Positions 36,320 to 45,302 of a stretch of DNA of 64,000 bases are shown here, in pieces (position 1 is the first letter of the stretch; every line of letters starts with the position of its first letter). A program made the translations under genes and the position numbers. The DNA comes from Phaeobacter sp. 11ANDIMAR09 (GTDB taxonomy: Bacteria > Pseudomonadota > Alphaproteobacteria > Rhodobacterales > Rhodobacteraceae). The notes below the pieces were generated by a model. The model searched no databases and had not been told where the DNA came from. It saw nothing but the letters and a program-made list of their open reading frames with translations. The stretch lies in the NCBI RefSeq assembly GCF_001294455.1, contig NZ_LIKT01000020.1:27530-91529 (forward strand), written 5' to 3'.

Positions 36320-37981
36320 ATGCTTCAAATTGATCTCTGGAAAAGGGTTCTCATCTGGCTGGTCTGTTTGACCGGCCTTTTGCTTGCCCTGCCAAATGGG
36401 TTCTATACCCGGGTGGAGCAGTCTAACGATGCTGCCGCCGAAATTATCGCCAAGGGGGACACGCCCGAGCGGCAGGCGCTGGTCGAGCAGTGGCCGTCTT
36501 ATCTGCCGTCCTCTCTGGTTAATCTTGGCCTTGACCTGCGTGGCGGTGCGCATCTGCTGGCCGAAGTAAAGGTCGAGGATGTTTATGGCGCGCGCATGGA
36601 TGCGCTCTGGCCTGAGGTGCGCGATGCCCTGCGGCCCGAACGCACCACTGTTGGCAGTTTTCGCCGCCAGCAAGCGCCTGAGGGACAGATTCGCCTGAAG
36701 ATCTCCAAGCCGGAAGGCATGGCGCGGGCGCTGGAAGTCGTGCGGGGCCTTGCCAATCCGATCACAAGCCTGACCGGGGCCGGGGCCAGTGACATTGCTG
36801 TCTCGGGCAATGGCGATATCATTACCATCGAATTGTCCGAAGTCGAGAAGCTGGCCTCCAATGACCGCACCGTGCGCCAGTCGCTGGAAATTGTCCGCCG
36901 CCGGATTGATGAGGTCGGCACTCGCGAGCCAACCATTCAGCGCCAGGGGGCAGATCGCATCCTGATCCAGGTGCCGGGCATTGGGTCGGCCTCTGAGCTG
37001 AAAGCTATCATCGGCACCACCGCGCAGCTGACCTTTAACCCGGTTGTGGGCCGAGGCTCTGATCCAGATGCCTCTGCGGGTGTTGGCAATAAGGTGATTC
37101 CAGCTGTGGACGAGCCGGGTGCCTATTACACGGTTGAGGCCGCACCGGTGGTCACTGGTGAAGAGCTGGTCGATGCGCAGCCCGCTTTTGATCAAAACGG
37201 CAGCCCAGCGGTGAATTTCCGGTTTAACACATCGGGCGCGCGCAAGTTTGGCGACTACACAGCTGATAATATCGGCTCGCCTTTTGCTATCGTTCTGGAT
37301 GACGAGGTAATCTCGGCTCCGGTGATCCAGGCGCATATCGCGGGCGGTTCTGGTATCATTACGGGTAATTTCAGCCTTGAGGAAAGCACGCAACTGGCGA
37401 TCCTGCTGCGTGCGGGCGCCCTGCCTGCCGGGCTGGAGTTCCTGGAAGAGCGGACCATTGGTCCCGAATTGGGACAGGACAGCATTGATGCCGGTAAAAT
37501 CGCGACGATCGTCGCCTTTGTCGCGGTGCTGGTCTTTATGGCGTTGAGCTACGGTCTGTTTGGCCTCTTTGCCAATGTGGCGCTGATCCTGAACGTGGCG
37601 CTGATCTTTGGTTTTCTCAGCCTTATTGGCGCGACCCTGACCCTGCCGGGCATTGCTGGTATCGTTCTGACCGTCGGCATGGCGGTGGATGCCAATGTGC
37701 TGATCTTTGAGCGGATCCGCGAAGAGATCAAATCCGGTCGCGGGCCTGCCCGCGCCATTGACGAGGGCTACTCCAAGGCGTTGAGCGCCATTCTGGACGC
37801 CAATATCACCACTTTCATCACTGCGGTGATCCTCTTCGCCATGGGCTCTGGCCCTGTGCGCGGCTTTGCGATCACCCTGGGGCTTGGCATTATGACCTCG
37901 GTCTTTACCGCGATCTTTGTTACCCGTCTGATGATTGTGATGTGGTTTGAACGTCGTCGTCCCAAAAAGATTGAGGTGTAA
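36320..37981 (+). CDS. secD: Protein translocase subunit SecD
   Basis: 553 residues: a first membrane helix (about 7-25), a large periplasmic domain (about 30-375) with the conserved LGLDLRGGAHLLAEV, and five more helices containing GMAVDANVLIFERIREE, the D-x6-F-x2-I-x2-E segment typical of SecD. With SecF it uses the proton gradient to pull substrates during export. Ends 2 bases before secF. Confidence 0.97.
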   Translation: MLQIDLWKRVLIWLVCLTGLLLALPNGFYTRVEQSNDAAAEIIAKGDTPERQALVEQWPSYLPSSLVNLGLDLRGGAHLLAEVKVEDVYGARMDALWPEVRDALRPERTTVGSFRRQQAPEGQIRLKISKPEGMARALEVVRGLANPITSLTGAGASDIAVSGNGDIITIELSEVEKLASNDRTVRQSLEIVRRRIDEVGTREPTIQRQGADRILIQVPGIGSASELKAIIGTTAQLTFNPVVGRGSDPDASAGVGNKVIPAVDEPGAYYTVEAAPVVTGEELVDAQPAFDQNGSPAVNFRFNTSGARKFGDYTADNIGSPFAIVLDDEVISAPVIQAHIAGGSGIITGNFSLEESTQLAILLRAGALPAGLEFLEERTIGPELGQDSIDAGKIATIVAFVAVLVFMALSYGLFGLFANVALILNVALIFGFLSLIGATLTLPGIAGIVLTVGMAVDANVLIFERIREEIKSGRGPARAIDEGYSKALSAILDANITTFITAVILFAMGSGPVRGFAITLGLGIMTSVFTAIFVTRLMIVMWFERRRPKKIEV

Positions 37982-37983
37982 TC

Positions 37984-38952
37984 ATGCGGTTGAGACTTGT
38001 TCCTCAGGAAACCTCATTCGACTTTTTCAGCAAGTGGAAGATCTGGCTGGGTATTTCGGCCCTTATGATGGTTGTCGGCATGGTGTCCTTTGGCCTGCAG
38101 GGGCTGAATTTTGGCATCGACTTCCGCGGCGGCACCACGGTGCGAACCGAAAGCACCCAGGCGATTGATGTCGGTGTGTACCGCGACACCATTGCTCCCC
38201 TAGGCCTGGGTGACGTGTCGATCACCGAGGTTTTTGATCCGACATTCGAAGACGATCAGCATGTTGCCATGATCCGAATTCAGGCCCAGGCCAATGGTGA
38301 GGCAATCCCCGGCGAGGTGATCGAAGAGTTGCAACAGGCATTGGACGTGGTCTCGCCAGGGATCAAGTTTGTCTCGGTAGAATCTGTTGGCCCCAAGGTT
38401 TCGGGGGAGCTGGTGCAGACCGCGATCCTGGCTGTGGCGCTGGCGATTGGCGCGGTGCTTGTCTACATCTGGCTGCGGTTTGAATGGCAGTTTGCGCTCG
38501 GTGCTGTTGCGGCCCTGGTGCATGACGTGGTTCTGACCATCGGCATCTTTTCCGAGCTGCAGATCAAATTTGATCTGGCGATCATTGCGGCACTGCTGAC
38601 CATCGTGGGCTACTCGCTCAACGATACTGTGGTGGTCTTTGACCGGGTGCGGGAAAACCTGCGCCGCTACAAAAAGAAAGACCTGGCGGAAGTCCTGAAC
38701 CTCTCCATCAACGAGACCCTGAGCCGGACGGTAATGACTTCGGTTACCACCCTGCTGGCGCTGATCTCGCTCTATGTTCTGGGCGGCGATGTGATTCGCG
38801 GATTTGTCTTTGCGATGATCTGGGGTGTGATCGTCGGCACCTATTCCTCTGTCTTTGTCGCCTCTACCATCCTGTTGTGGCTGGGGGTGAAGCGGGACTG
38901 GAGCAAGCAGGCAAATACTGCGGGCAACCAGTTTGGCAATATTGATGCTTGA
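37984..38952 (+). CDS. secF: Protein translocase subunit SecF
   Basis: 322 residues; a first helix, a periplasmic region with FGIDFRGGTTVRTE, and the membrane part with GYSLNDTVVVFDRVRENLRR, which fits SecF. Coupled to secD by a 2-base gap. A hairpin follows before the next gene. Confidence 0.97.
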   Translation: MRLRLVPQETSFDFFSKWKIWLGISALMMVVGMVSFGLQGLNFGIDFRGGTTVRTESTQAIDVGVYRDTIAPLGLGDVSITEVFDPTFEDDQHVAMIRIQAQANGEAIPGEVIEELQQALDVVSPGIKFVSVESVGPKVSGELVQTAILAVALAIGAVLVYIWLRFEWQFALGAVAALVHDVVLTIGIFSELQIKFDLAIIAALLTIVGYSLNDTVVVFDRVRENLRRYKKKDLAEVLNLSINETLSRTVMTSVTTLLALISLYVLGGDVIRGFVFAMIWGVIVGTYSSVFVASTILLWLGVKRDWSKQANTAGNQFGNIDA

Positions 38953-38998
38953 ATTGATGCCGGACCGCTTCAATCCAAACAAATAGCAGAGTACACAC

Positions 38999-39036
38999 GA
39001 AGCTGCGGGATACTCTCCCGCAGCTTCATTTGTTTT
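38999..39036 (+). terminator. Hairpin after secF
   Basis: A 12-bp stem GAAGCTGCGGGA / TCCCGCAGCTTC, then ATTTGTTTT. It may end the yajC-secDF transcript or act as a weak terminator before the Mth938 gene. Confidence 0.75.
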
Positions 39037-39114
39037 GGCAGGGAAGACGCGGCCAGGACGGGTTTGCCCCTGTATCCGGTCCAGCCCTACTGCGGAAGAA
39101 AGATTGGAAAGCCC

Positions 39115-39468
39115 ATGCAGCTCAATGAGGTGACATTTGATGAGGCCCGGCCTGTTGACGGCTATGGACCGGGTTTCTTTCGGGTTGGCGGAGCGGTCCA
39201 TGAGGGCGCGCTGCTGATCACGGCAACTGGATTGGCCCCTTGGGGCGGTTACAGCGATGAAACGAGCCTGTTAGCCTTGGTCGGTGCTGTTGATGTGGTC
39301 TTTGTTGGAACCGGTGCCGAAATTGCCCATATCCCCAACGAACTGCGCAGCACGCTCGAGGCGGCGGGGCTGGGCGTCGAAGTGATGAACTCACCTGCTG
39401 CCTGCCGGACCTATAATGTGCTGCTGTCAGAAGGGCGCCGGATAGCTCTGGCGGTCCTGCCGGTCTGA
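39115..39468 (+). CDS. Mth938-like domain protein (DUF498)
   Basis: 117 residues with the MTH938/NDUFAF3-like fold: FVGTGAEIAHIPNELRSTLEAAGLGVEVMNSPAACRTYNVLLSEGRR. Mammalian relatives assist respiratory complex I assembly; the bacterial role is not established. The gene is commonly found after secF in alphaproteobacteria. ATG 39115 matches the family N-terminus, MQLNEVTFD. Confidence 0.88.
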   Translation: MQLNEVTFDEARPVDGYGPGFFRVGGAVHEGALLITATGLAPWGGYSDETSLLALVGAVDVVFVGTGAEIAHIPNELRSTLEAAGLGVEVMNSPAACRTYNVLLSEGRRIALAVLPV

Positions 39469-39599
39469 CGCCTGATTGCCGGGGGGCGCCCGATTAGCAG
39501 GTATTTTGGCAGAAGATCGACAAGAATTGACCTGTCGCAAGGTCTAGCCAAAGGCTTTCCTTCTTTTGTGCAGCCGAACAATGAGATAAGCCAGTATTC

Positions 39600-40214
39600 A
39601 TGTCACTGAATGTATCAGATCTGCGCATTGCCCGTGGCGGCTTGCCGGTATTGGAAGGGATCAGCTTTCAGCTGCCCCCCGGCCAGGCTCTGATCCTGCG
39701 CGGTCCCAATGGGATTGGTAAGACGACCCTGTTGCGCACCATCGCCGGGCTGCAGCCGCCGCTTGGTGGCAGCATCAGCGGGGGCGAGGATCAGATCGCC
39801 TATGCGGCGCATTCCGACGGATTGAAATTTGCCCTCACGGTGAGCGAGAACCTCCGGTTCTGGGCCAGCGTTTTTGGCCAGCGCAGCATTACACCGGCTC
39901 TAAAGGCGTTTAATCTGACCAAGCTGCAGGATCGCCCGGCAGGGGCGCTGTCGGCCGGGCAGAAACGGCGGTTGGGCCTGTCGCGGATGATGGTCACTGG
40001 ACGCCCCATCTGGGTGATGGATGAACCCACCGTGAGCCTGGATCAGGACTCGGTCAGCCTGTTCGCCAATGCGGTGCGCGAGCATTTGGCCGCTGGGGGA
40101 TCGGCCCTGATTGCCACCCATATTGACCTAGGCCTGGAGGCAACCGTGCTGGATGTTGGTCCCTATAAGGCGGCACCACTAGAGTTTGACGATTTTGACG
40201 GGGGCTTTTTGTGA
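39600..40214 (+). CDS. ccmA: Haem exporter ATP-binding subunit CcmA
   Basis: 204-residue ABC ATPase with Walker [10 protein letters not shown] (about 38), signature LSAGQKRRL and Walker [13 protein letters not shown]. With CcmB and CcmC it drives release of holo-CcmE in cytochrome c maturation. Overlaps ccmB by 4 bases (GTGA). Confidence 0.95.
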   Translation: MSLNVSDLRIARGGLPVLEGISFQLPPGQALILRGPNGIGKTTLLRTIAGLQPPLGGSISGGEDQIAYAAHSDGLKFALTVSENLRFWASVFGQRSITPALKAFNLTKLQDRPAGALSAGQKRRLGLSRMMVTGRPIWVMDEPTVSLDQDSVSLFANAVREHLAAGGSALIATHIDLGLEATVLDVGPYKAAPLEFDDFDGGFL

Positions 40215-40867
40215 TTGCGCTGTTGATGCGGGATCTGCGCCTGGCGGTGCGGGCAGGGGGCGGCTTTGGCCTCGGGCTGGCGTTTTTCCTGATCGTCACC
40301 GTTATGGTGCCCTTTTCCGTCGGGCCTGAATCTGACCTCTTGGCGCGGATCGCGCCGGGGGTTTTGTGGCTTGGCGCGCTGCTCTCCTGCCTTTTGTCGC
40401 TGGATCGTCTGCTGGCGCTGGACTGGGAGGATGGCTCACTGGATCTGCTTGCCACGGCTCCGCTGCCACTGGAAGCCGTGGTCAGCATCAAGGCGCTGGC
40501 CCATTGGATCACCACTGGCTTGCCGCTGGTTCTGGCAGCGCCTGTTCTAGGCGTGTTGCTGAACCTGCCGCTTGAGGGCTTCAAATGGGTGGTGATCTCG
40601 CTGCTGCTGGGTACGCCAGCCCTGTCGGTGATCGGAACCTTTGGTGCGGCGCTGACGGTGGGATTAAAACGGGGCGGGTTACTCTTGTCTCTTTTGGTAA
40701 TGCCGCTCTATGTGCCAACGCTGATTTTTGGCGCCGAGGCGGCACGGCGCGGTGCCATGGGCATGCAGGTTGAGACACCACTCCTGATGCTGGCGGGGAT
40801 TTCTGCTGGCGTTATTGCGCTGATGCCCTTTGCCAGCGCCTCCGTCTTGCGTATCAATCTGCGCTAG
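40211..40867 (+). CDS. ccmB: Haem exporter permease CcmB
   Basis: 218 residues, six predicted membrane helices, with the family N-terminal [15 protein letters not shown]. It begins with GTG inside the stop of ccmA. Membrane partner of CcmA. Confidence 0.94.
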   Translation: MIALLMRDLRLAVRAGGGFGLGLAFFLIVTVMVPFSVGPESDLLARIAPGVLWLGALLSCLLSLDRLLALDWEDGSLDLLATAPLPLEAVVSIKALAHWITTGLPLVLAAPVLGVLLNLPLEGFKWVVISLLLGTPALSVIGTFGAALTVGLKRGGLLLSLLVMPLYVPTLIFGAEAARRGAMGMQVETPLLMLAGISAGVIALMPFASASVLRINLR

Positions 40868-40906
40868 CTATTTAGTAATCGAAACCACGGGAACGAGAGA
40901 GCCACA

Positions 40907-41638
40907 ATGTCGATCTGGGAATATGCCAATCCACGAAAGTTCCTGCACACCTCTGAACGGGTGATGCCGGTGCTCTGGGTGAGCTCTGGTCTGTTGATGG
41001 CCGTGGGGCTGATCTGGGGGTTTTTCTTTACGCCGGATGACTATCGGCAGGGTTCGACCGTCAAGATTATCTTTTTGCACGTACCTGCGGCGCTGATGGC
41101 GATCAACGCTTGGTTCATGATGCTGGTGGCCTCGTTGATCTGGGTGATCCGCCGCCATCATGTTTCTGCGCTGGCGGCCAAGGCCGCCGCGCCGGTTGGC
41201 ATTGTGATGACACTGATTGCCCTGGCCACAGGCGCGATCTGGGGCCAGCCGATGTGGGGCACCTGGTGGGCCTGGGATCCACGTCTGACATCGTTTCTGG
41301 TGCTGTTCCTGTTTTACCTTGGCTATATCGCCCTTTGGGAAGCCATTGATAACCCAGATACCGCTGCCGATCTCACCGCGATCCTCTGTCTGGTGGGGAC
41401 GGTCTTTGCGGTGCTCAGCCGCTATGCGGTGAATTTCTGGAACCAGGGATTGCATCAGGGGGCCTCACTGTCCCTGGATGAAAAGGAAAACGTGGCCGAC
41501 GCCTTTTCCAACCCGCTTTATGTCTGCATGGTTGGCTTTGGCCTGTTTTTTGTGGCCATGGTATTCTACCGCACCGGTACGGAAATCCGCGCCCGGCGGA
41601 TCAAGGCGCTGATGGCGCGCGAACGGCAGGAGGCCTAA
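40907..41638 (+). CDS. ccmC: Haem exporter protein CcmC
   Basis: 243 residues, six helices. The Trp-rich WGQPMWGTWWAWDPRLTS segment is the haem-handling WWD domain, flanked by conserved His residues. It delivers haem to CcmE. ccmD begins 3 bases after its stop. Confidence 0.96.
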   Translation: MSIWEYANPRKFLHTSERVMPVLWVSSGLLMAVGLIWGFFFTPDDYRQGSTVKIIFLHVPAALMAINAWFMMLVASLIWVIRRHHVSALAAKAAAPVGIVMTLIALATGAIWGQPMWGTWWAWDPRLTSFLVLFLFYLGYIALWEAIDNPDTAADLTAILCLVGTVFAVLSRYAVNFWNQGLHQGASLSLDEKENVADAFSNPLYVCMVGFGLFFVAMVFYRTGTEIRARRIKALMARERQEA

Positions 41639-41641
41639 CCC

Positions 41642-41800
41642 ATGTTGCCCGATCTTGGAAAATACAGCGACACGGTGCTGAGCGCCTATGCGGCCTCGCT
41701 GGTTCTGCTGGCCCTCCTGGTGGTGCTGACCCTCTGGCGGGGCCGCCGGGTACGCCGCGAGATGGAGGCACTAGAGCAAAGGATGCGCCGGGATGGCTAA
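41642..41800 (+). CDS. ccmD: Haem exporter protein CcmD
   Basis: 52 residues, MLPDLGKYSDTVLSAYAAS..., one membrane helix (about 11-33) and a basic C-terminus (WRGRRVRREMEALEQRMRR). This small protein stabilises CcmABCDE. Its stop lies inside the start of ccmG (8-base overlap). Recognised from position, length and topology. Confidence 0.92.
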   Translation: MLPDLGKYSDTVLSAYAASLVLLALLVVLTLWRGRRVRREMEALEQRMRRDG

Positions 41801-42332
41801 GTTCTCTCCGCTGATGGCGGTTCCGATTGTGGTTTTTGCCAGCTTTGTTGGCCTGGCAGTCACGGGCATGTACCGCGATGATCCCGAAAGCCTGCCCTCG
41901 GCCCGCGAAGGCCAGCCCGCGCCAGCTGTGGTGTTGACGGAATTTACTGGAAAAGAGCTGTTTGACGATGCGCGTCTGCGCGATGGCGAGGTCAAGCTGG
42001 TCAACTATTGGGCCAGCTGGTGTGCGCCCTGCCGGGTTGAGCATCCCAATCTCGAAGCGCTGGCGCAGGAAGGCATTGCGATCTACGGGGTGAATTACAA
42101 GGACCAGCAGGACAATGCAGCGTCATTCCTGCAGGAGCTGGGCGACCCCTATGCCGCCATTGGCCGCGATGAAAAGGGCCGTATGGCGCTGGATTGGGGG
42201 GTTTACGGTGTGCCTGAAACCTATGTGGTGGACGGCGCAGGCAAGATTGTCCTGCGTTTTGCTGGCCCCATCACTGAACGGGTGATTGAGACAACCCTGC
42301 GCCCCGCCATGGAAAAAGCGCGCGGCAACTGA
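41793..42332 (+). CDS. ccmG: Cytochrome c biogenesis thiol:disulfide oxidoreductase CcmG (DsbE)
   Basis: 179 residues: N-terminal membrane anchor (about 6-24) and a periplasmic thioredoxin fold with active site WCAPC (Cys77, Cys80) and the cis-Pro region GVYGVPETYVVD. It reduces apocytochrome c haem-binding cysteines. Last gene of ccmABCDG; ccmE, ccmF and ccmH are not in the window. Confidence 0.96.
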   Translation: MAKFSPLMAVPIVVFASFVGLAVTGMYRDDPESLPSAREGQPAPAVVLTEFTGKELFDDARLRDGEVKLVNYWASWCAPCRVEHPNLEALAQEGIAIYGVNYKDQQDNAASFLQELGDPYAAIGRDEKGRMALDWGVYGVPETYVVDGAGKIVLRFAGPITERVIETTLRPAMEKARGN

Positions 42333-42398
42333 GCGAGGCTAAGGAGATGCTACTGTGCCCGCCAACGGGCGCCTGACCCCGGGGAACCACTTGTGAGG

Positions 42399-42737
42399 CT
42401 AGGTAAAGATCGAAAGGTCAAGCGCCAGCCCGGTGCCCAGCCAGATCCCGTGGTCGCGATGGTCTTGCAGCTCATGGCCGGTTTCAGGATGGGCAAAGAT
42501 AATCAACTCTCCCCGGTTCAACGCCAGCCAGGGCAACACTTGGGAAAACTGTTCTGGCGTTGCCGCCAGTTGACAGGACCACATTGGGTGCGGGCCGACG
42601 GGTTTTTCATGGACACGGCCCATTTGAACACCAAATTCGGCGGCAGCAGTTTCGCATAGGGTTCTTGCCTGCCCAACGCTGTCAGCGTTGAAATAGACAT
42701 GGGCGTGGTAGCCCTGAATGGTGGCGATCTGTTTCAT
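42399..42737 (-). CDS. DOPA 4,5-dioxygenase family protein
   Basis: 112 residues beginning with IQGYHAHVYFN and containing MGRVHEKPVGPHPMW and ELIIFAHPETGHELQDHRDHGIWLG, the His-rich pattern of the DOPA 4,5-dioxygenase family. Members cleave or bind catechol-type substrates; the physiological substrate in bacteria is unknown. Second gene of a probable two-gene unit with the monooxygenase-like gene 68 bases upstream. ATG 42737 chosen over 42788 because it matches the family start. Confidence 0.85.
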   Translation of the reverse strand: MKQIATIQGYHAHVYFNADSVGQARTLCETAAAEFGVQMGRVHEKPVGPHPMWSCQLAATPEQFSQVLPWLALNRGELIIFAHPETGHELQDHRDHGIWLGTGLALDLSIFT

Positions 42738-42805
42738 GATGCCACTTTTCCCCAGCCTGATCTGGCTTGCAATATTGGGAGACTGCACAGTGGGTGTGCG
42801 ATGTT

Positions 42806-43120
42806 TCAGGGGGCAGGCGTCAAATGGGGCAGAGGTTCTGGCACGGAATAGGTGCGAAACTCTTGTTCACGGCGCATCGTGGCACTGCGCGCATCCAGAT
42901 CGCCGCGCTCAGCCCGCCAGGTCATATAGTCATCCAGGTGCTCAATGGTTTCCCAGAGGTGGAACACGGATATTTCCAAGCGCTTTTGGTTGAGACCCAC
43001 ACAGGCTTGCAAACATCCAGGAAAGGAACGGGTTTCAGGGATCATTGCCAAGACAGCTTGGTAGTGTTCCATAAAGGTTTGTGGGGTGGGGTAGACGATG
43101 GTAAATGCAGCCTCTTTCAT
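42806..43120 (-). CDS. Antibiotic biosynthesis monooxygenase (ABM)-like small protein
   Basis: 104 residues with a dimeric alpha/beta-barrel look: FTIVYPTPQTFMEHYQAVLAMIPETRSFPGCLQACVGLNQKRLEISVFHLWETIEHLDDYMTWR cannot be matched exactly, but the FPG...W-x-d-y-x-Y/W ... spacing fits ABM-type quinol or heme-oxidising proteins. Function inferred only at family level. First gene of the pair with the DOPA dioxygenase-like gene. Confidence 0.65.
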   Translation of the reverse strand: MKEAAFTIVYPTPQTFMEHYQAVLAMIPETRSFPGCLQACVGLNQKRLEISVFHLWETIEHLDDYMTWRAERGDLDARSATMRREQEFRTYSVPEPLPHLTPAP

Positions 43121-43474
43121 ACTTGGGAAACCAGCCTTTCTACGCGTGTTGGACGTCCAAGTCCTGGGTCTTTAGATGTATTTTGGAGTCAGGTTTGCAT
43201 AGGTGGCCTGGGCTACACAACCTGAATTCAAATTTAGAATTCGCGGATGAATTGAATCCCACCGACTGCGCTGAGCAAAGATTCTCAGGTCTTGGCCTCA
43301 CGGATTAGTGATGCAAAATCCAGCTTCCAGTAGGGGGCTCGCGGGAGGCTCAAGAATGATTGATTGGTGTTGCAGGGCAAGGCGCAGTAGGTCTGAAGAC
43401 ACAGAGGCGGCTTCAACCCGACAGGCCCCTTTGCCAAACGAGCCCCCTGCGGCCAGAAGCGGAAAGAACGACCC
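43121..43474. other. Gene-free stretch
   Basis: No plausible gene, hairpin or repeat. Divergent promoters for the ABM-like gene and the DUF1223 gene must lie here; the region around 43225-43265 is AT-rich. Confidence 0.5.
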
Positions 43475-44194
43475 ATGCGATCCATTACTGCCCTTGCCAC
43501 TGCTATGTTCTTTGCTTTTTCGGGTGGAGCGGTGGCGCAGCAGGCCGATACGGTTTTGTCGCAGCCCGTGGTGGTCGAGCTCTTTACCTCGCAGGGCTGC
43601 TCTTCCTGTCCGCCGGCAGATGCCCTGTTGAAACAGCTTGCACAGCGCCCGGATGTGATCGCCCTGGCGCTGCACGTGGACTATTGGGACTATATCGGCT
43701 GGAAGGATATCTTTGCCAGCCCGGCCTATACCAATCGGCAAAAAGGCTATGCCCAGGTGGGCGGGCGCAAGATGATTTATACGCCGCAGATGATCGTCAT
43801 GGGACATCAGGATGTCTCTGGCGTGGATGGCATGGGGCTGTCTGATGCGATTGCTGCCCACCAAGCGCAGCCACGTCCGGTCGCGATTGCGCTAGAGCGT
43901 GCGGAGGGGCGACTGACAGTGTCCTTGTCACCAAAAGAAGAGCTGCCGCTTGTGCCGATTGCAGTCCAGGTTGTGCGTTACAGCCCGATGGAAACCGTCA
44001 AAATCACCCGTGGGGAACTGGCGGGACATCAGATCGATTATGCCAATATTGTCACTGATATTCAGCGAGTTGCGATTTGGGATGGGCAGCAACCGGCCGC
44101 GTTTTCTGTTGACTATACTGGCGCGCAGCCTGCAGCCGTTTTGATCCAGCAGGGGCCCTTTGGCGCCGTGATTGCTGCAGCGCACGTGAGATGA
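43475..44194 (+). CDS. DUF1223 secreted protein
   Basis: 239 residues with a Sec signal peptide (about 1-21, ending GAVA). A thioredoxin-like domain starts with VVVELFTSQGCSSCPPADALLKQL, giving a Cys42-x2-Cys45 pair, and continues as in DUF1223, which has a second beta-sandwich domain. Probably a periplasmic redox protein; partner unknown. Confidence 0.85.
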   Translation: MRSITALATAMFFAFSGGAVAQQADTVLSQPVVVELFTSQGCSSCPPADALLKQLAQRPDVIALALHVDYWDYIGWKDIFASPAYTNRQKGYAQVGGRKMIYTPQMIVMGHQDVSGVDGMGLSDAIAAHQAQPRPVAIALERAEGRLTVSLSPKEELPLVPIAVQVVRYSPMETVKITRGELAGHQIDYANIVTDIQRVAIWDGQQPAAFSVDYTGAQPAAVLIQQGPFGAVIAAAHVR

Positions 44195-44236
44195 TTTACC
44201 AGCTGCAAGGCGTTGATATGCATGTATAGTTTAAGA

Positions 44237-45160
44237 TCAATCGTTAGTGTTTTGAGGCGGGGTGCTGAAAGGAAGATAGGGTTTCCAGCGTCGATGAATC
44301 CAAAACCACTGGCCCATGTGTTGACGTACAACACTTTCTAGGTCGTCGCATATTGCCCGCGTCATGGTCATCGGATCCGAGGCTGGAATTTCAGCGTTCA
44401 ATACCACCTCAAAATCGAGACCGTTGTCATGGCGGATGCCATAGATTGGGATCAAAGCAGCCCCATATTTCAAAGCAAGTTCCGCTGGAACAGTCGAAGT
44501 GACGGCGGGCTTTCCGAAGAAGTCGATCAGCTCTCCATTGTGCACATGAAGGTCAGCGACAATTGCAATAATGCCACCTTTTTTCAGGTGCCTAACCATC
44601 TCAACCATGCCCCGTTTGCCCTGTTCGAACATTGGGGCGCCGATACTGCTGATGGTGTTCACATAGTGGGCGTTAAAATAGGGGTTGGCCATACGCCGAT
44701 AAAGCGCCCCCATTGAAAACCCGCGCGCGATCAGCCCGGCCCGAGCGGCATCGTAATTGCCAAAATGCCCCGTCACCAAAATGACCGGACGCCCTGCCGC
44801 ACGCGCCGCTTCCAGCGCCTGCAATCCTTCGCCACGGATAGGCGCGGCTTTGGCCCGCTCGACAAAAGGCTCTCCGGCGTAGAGTTCGGCTATGGTCCGG
44901 CCGGCATTGTTCCCAACATCGCGGCAGAGTTTGGCCACTTCTGGCTCTGTCAGCTCGGGGCACGTCAGGGCAAGGTTTTCGCGAATTCGGCGATCGAATC
45001 CCACAACAGGCCCAAGAGTACTGACCAGCTTGCCAATCAGGGGGATACGCCAGCGATAGGGGACCAGCCCTGCCAGGCCCAAGACAGCGCGCAGAACGAT
45101 ATTTTCGGCAAAATAGGAGGCGCGCTGTTTGGCCGTCAGTTGAGAAGGATCTATGGGCAT
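44237..45160 (-). CDS. Lysophospholipid/lauroyl acyltransferase (LpxL/HtrB family)
   Basis: 307 residues with the H-x4-D acyltransferase motif HFGNYD (His132, Asp137), an N-terminal membrane segment (about 20-40) and the conserved downstream NPYFNAHYVNTISSIGAPMF and VPAELALKYGAALIPIYGIR. It would add a secondary acyl chain to lipid A. Separate from other lpx genes. The ribosome site is weak, so the start is less certain. Confidence 0.85.
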   Translation of the reverse strand: MPIDPSQLTAKQRASYFAENIVLRAVLGLAGLVPYRWRIPLIGKLVSTLGPVVGFDRRIRENLALTCPELTEPEVAKLCRDVGNNAGRTIAELYAGEPFVERAKAAPIRGEGLQALEAARAAGRPVILVTGHFGNYDAARAGLIARGFSMGALYRRMANPYFNAHYVNTISSIGAPMFEQGKRGMVEMVRHLKKGGIIAIVADLHVHNGELIDFFGKPAVTSTVPAELALKYGAALIPIYGIRHDNGLDFEVVLNAEIPASDPMTMTRAICDDLESVVRQHMGQWFWIHRRWKPYLPFSTPPQNTND

Positions 45161-45302
45161 AAAGCGGATGGCCTGCAGGAATATGGATCAGAAAAGGATC
45201 ATAACCTTTGGAGAACACAGGCACAACCGGTGACCCAGGCTGGTGCAACGGATCGCAACACGGGCCACAAATCAGGGCGGTTACCAGGGATCGGCGGGCA
45301 GA

